The position numbers and the translations under genes are program-made. From positions 374,241-438,240 of the forward strand of contig JBBHKE010001377.1 of assembly GCA_037447655.1 (NCBI GenBank): 64,000 nt of DNA. The letters run 5' to 3'. Shown piece after piece: positions 62,156 through 64,000 of this stretch. The notes below the pieces were generated by a model. It searched no databases and was not told where the DNA came from. It worked only from the letters and a program-made list of their open reading frames with translations. Every line of letters starts with the position of its first letter. Position 1 is the stretch's first letter. This DNA is from Zygnema cylindricum (taxonomy: Eukaryota; Streptophyta; Zygnematophyceae; Zygnematales; Zygnemataceae).

Positions 62156-62945
62156 GGTTATGGGCCTCTCTCCAAGAATACCTTAATAGGCATAAATATG
62201 CTTACTGGGCGGATATGGTTGAGTCATATTTTGAATCTGCAGGCTGGAGGTGATGGATGGATCACTTGATGAGACTGATCCATCATGGGCGAAGAAAAAT
62301 TCATTTGCTCGGAACGCTTTAAAGCTTTGTCTATTGGAGAACATGATTATGCCTCAAATCAAAATGAGAAAGGGAATTGATGTTTGGACTTCCCTCAAAT
62401 CGTCTTATGAAAAGGCGAATGTTCAGGAAGAATTTTTGTTGGCAGGAAAAATCAGGGATTACAAATACTCGTGGGAAACGATGGCGAAATATACTGTTAA
62501 CTTTATAACTCTTTAGAACTTATTGATTCTCATGCGTGTGCTGGTGGCTCTTTCCCGGAGTTTCAGCAGGCTGCTTTAATCATTAGAGGTCTTCTTAGCA
62601 GTATGAAAGATGCATCTGCTGAAATGAAAAAGCATGATAAAGTTAACTGGACACTTTAGTTAGCTATCAATATTATTTTGGAAAAATAATCTACTTCAAA
62701 GATGCTTAATAAAGAGAAGCAAGTAGAAGCTTTTAGCACAAATTTTGTCAGAAAAGGTCAGTTTAGTCAGTTAAAGAATCAGTTTAATCAGCTCAAAAAT
62801 CACGGTCTTAGGATTTCAAGATAGTTTAATCAATTCAATCAAGGGCATAATTGGAAGTCTTTTACTACATGCTTTTAGTGTTCTGAGAAAGGTCATGGAT
62901 ATAGGTACTGTCATAAGCTCAAAAAGGCAAATGAAACTGGTTTAT
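62097..62945 (+). pseudogene. Copia gag and zinc knuckle (F2-e)
   Basis: The only family 2 copy with the original gag ATG intact before an unbroken primer site: MSTSTSIAGAPRVPLVIEQQVMGLSPRIP, then TAA. It continues KYAYWADMVESYFES, then in another frame MMDGSLDETDPSWAKKNSFARNALKLCL, IDVWTSLKSSYEKANVQEEFLLAGKIRDYKY (62250-62516), RGLLSSMKDASAEMKKHDK, and knuckle CF-stop-CSEKGHGYRYC (CX2CX4HX4C with one X a stop). Confidence 0.88.
62156..62167 (+). promoter_or_regulatory. Primer binding site (F2-e)
   Basis: GGTTATGGGCCT after CAACA, read as QVMGL in gag. Confidence 0.84.
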
Positions 62946-63510
62946 ATAGGCCAGGGTGGCAACAAAGTCAGTTTAATCAAGGCATTTCTAGTAATCGTTT
63001 ACAAAACAACTCCTTGTTTTCTTCGTCTGTAACTCAGGATGATGAGTCCTCTGGTTTCGATGAGCAGAATACACCGGAGTTATTTGCAATGACAACAACA
63101 ATGGAAGGGTCAAAAGACACCGAGTGGATCATGGACACGGGAGCCTCGGCTCACATGTGTTGGAACAAGAGCCTTTTTACTACTCTACAGACTACACCTG
63201 CAAAGAATATATAATATACTTGAGGCATGAGTGTGCAGACTTCTGCTCAGGGTGATGTTTCATTGCTGGTAGACATAGGAGTCAAGTCGGTTGAAAGAAC
63301 TTTACATAATGTATTCTATGATCGAGACTTCAAAAAGAATTTGTAATCTACATCTCTAGTTGAAAGAAAATGCTTTGAAGTGACCCTTAAAGGGGGTGGA
63401 CAAGTTTTCAGCAAGCTAGAAAAAGTAGCAGTCACACGAACTAGAGATAAAAGCAAAATGTATCGCATGGATATGGCAGATTCTAAGGAAAATGATGTTC
63501 TCAACTCGAG
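62946..63510 (+). pseudogene. Copia protease and post-protease region (F2-e)
   Basis: PGWQQSQFNQG ... ELFAMTTTMEGSKDTEWIMDTGASAHMCWNKSLFTT: an intact DTGAS aspartic protease site (63014-63214 open). Then stops, and SVQTSAQGDVSLLVDIGVKSVERTLHNVFYDRDFKKNL. It matches F2-b up to GSKDPRWIMDTGA, which fixes where F1-B inserted there. Confidence 0.88.
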
Positions 63511-64000
63511 TGTGATAACTAAAAATGAATTCTGGCATAAAAGGCTAGGTCATTTTAATTATGACAGCTTGAACAAAATGGTGAAATCTGGCAAAATAGA
63601 TGGTGTCTCCTTAACCGATCAGCCAGTTAAAGCATGTGATGGCTGCTCTTTGGGAAAGATTCACAAGCTACCTTTTCCACAAGAATTGGAGCACAGGTCA
63701 ACGAAGGTCTTGCAGCTCATTCATTCTGATGTGTCGGGACCGACACAAGTACCATCTGCTGGGGGGGTTCTCTTAATGGTGACTTTTACTGATGATTTTT
63801 CCAGATTTACTAAGGTGTATTTCATGAAAGAGAAATGTGAGGTTTTTTCCCTTTTCAAACACTACAAAGCTTGGGCGGAAAAGCTACATGGTGTTCCAAT
63901 TCTGGAACTCAGATCGGATAATGGAGGCGAATATATGTCTAATGAGTTTAAGCAGTTCCTTCTAGATAAAGGCATCGATCATCAGCTGACTATTCCATAC
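63511..64000 (+). pseudogene. Copia integrase (F2-e), cut by window end
   Basis: FWHKRLGHFNYDSLNKMVKSGK ... ACDGCSLGKIHKLPFPQ (full HHCC finger), LIHSDVSGPTQVPSAGGVLLMVTFTDDFSRFTKVYFMKEK, LELRSDNGGEYMSNEFKQFLLDKGIDHQLTIPY at the last base. First and second catalytic Asp are present. The Glu lies beyond the window. The frame is open from the stop near 63344 to the window end, the least damaged integrase here. Confidence 0.9.

Larger units (their letters stand above)
61654..64000 (+). mobile_element. Family 2 copia element F2-e, runs off window
   Basis: A 5' LTR lacking its first part (61654-62155), primer site, gag, knuckle, protease and integrase core. It is the best preserved family 2 5' half in the window: one main frame with scattered stops from protease to the window end. 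LTR-C ends exactly where this LTR remnant begins. Confidence 0.9.

Overview
This window is a repeat-dense stretch of a eukaryotic nuclear genome. The evidence is LTR retrotransposons, a candidate spliced gene with TATA-like boxes, and three 10-N scaffold gaps (11937, 30726, 61007). The lineage cannot be fixed from the sequence. An alga with a compact genome such as a red alga is possible, but that is a guess. No bacterial operons, rRNA genes or CRISPR arrays are present.

Nearly all coding signal is decayed Ty1/copia pol and gag (order: gag, zinc knuckle, protease, integrase, RT, RNase H). I separate these groups. Family 1 has LTRs of about 1,050 bp starting TGTAGAAA and a gag beginning MEVSEF. 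Family 3 has LTRs of about 885 bp starting TGTTGAAAA and a gag beginning METTE. Family 2 has LTRs of about 970-1,015 bp, TGTTG...CAACA, and a gag beginning MSTST. A relative called LTR-C has no associated internal region in the window, and there is a divergent copia RNase H scrap at 47.2 kb. Families 1, 2 and 3 share two features: gag starts inside the 5' LTR, and the primer binding site (consensus GGTTATGGGCCC, codons QVMGP) is complementary to the anticodon arm of initiator tRNA-Met, so it is itself coding.

Layout. 1-4247 is a family 1 element (minus) inserted into a family 2 copy (4248-6976). A truncated family 3 copy follows (about 7000-8278). 8.3-11.9 kb is the least repetitive part: two copies of a small terminal-inverted-repeat element flank a candidate host gene with a signal peptide (10740-11190). 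11.9-13 kb is a family 3 scrap. From 13.3 to 45.95 kb an old minus-strand gag-like ORF has been cut into four blocks by three insertions: a 20.7-kb nested complex in a family 2 element (14065-34743, TSD GTTAG), a family 1 element (34937-41117, TSD TAAGT) and a family 1 solo LTR (41806-42853, TSD CTGGT/CCGGT). Removing each insertion plus one TSD copy restores a single reading frame. Inside the family 2 element lie a family 1 element (16006-22477), a palindrome-bearing spacer, an LTR-C split by a family 3 element (23603-29797, TSD GTAGA), and a family 1-type LTR (29924-30888). 47.8-55.8 kb is a family 2 element cut by a family 1 element that itself carries a solo LTR (TSD AAGAG). 56.5-59.2 kb is an internally deleted family 2 relative (minus). 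59.4-61 kb is a solo LTR followed by an inverted and tandem 202-bp repeat. 61.2-64 kb is a duplicated LTR-C piece and a family 2 element running off the window.

The most unusual signals are RNA-level. Family 1 and 3 LTRs carry a serial hairpin array just before gag, with the gag AUG in the last loop in family 1. Family 1 and LTR-C type LTRs have a stem-loop with a conserved loop and compensatory stem changes. Family 1, family 3 and LTR-C carry an antisense tRNA-like module. Every element shows stops, frameshifts or lost catalytic residues, so none looks autonomous today.
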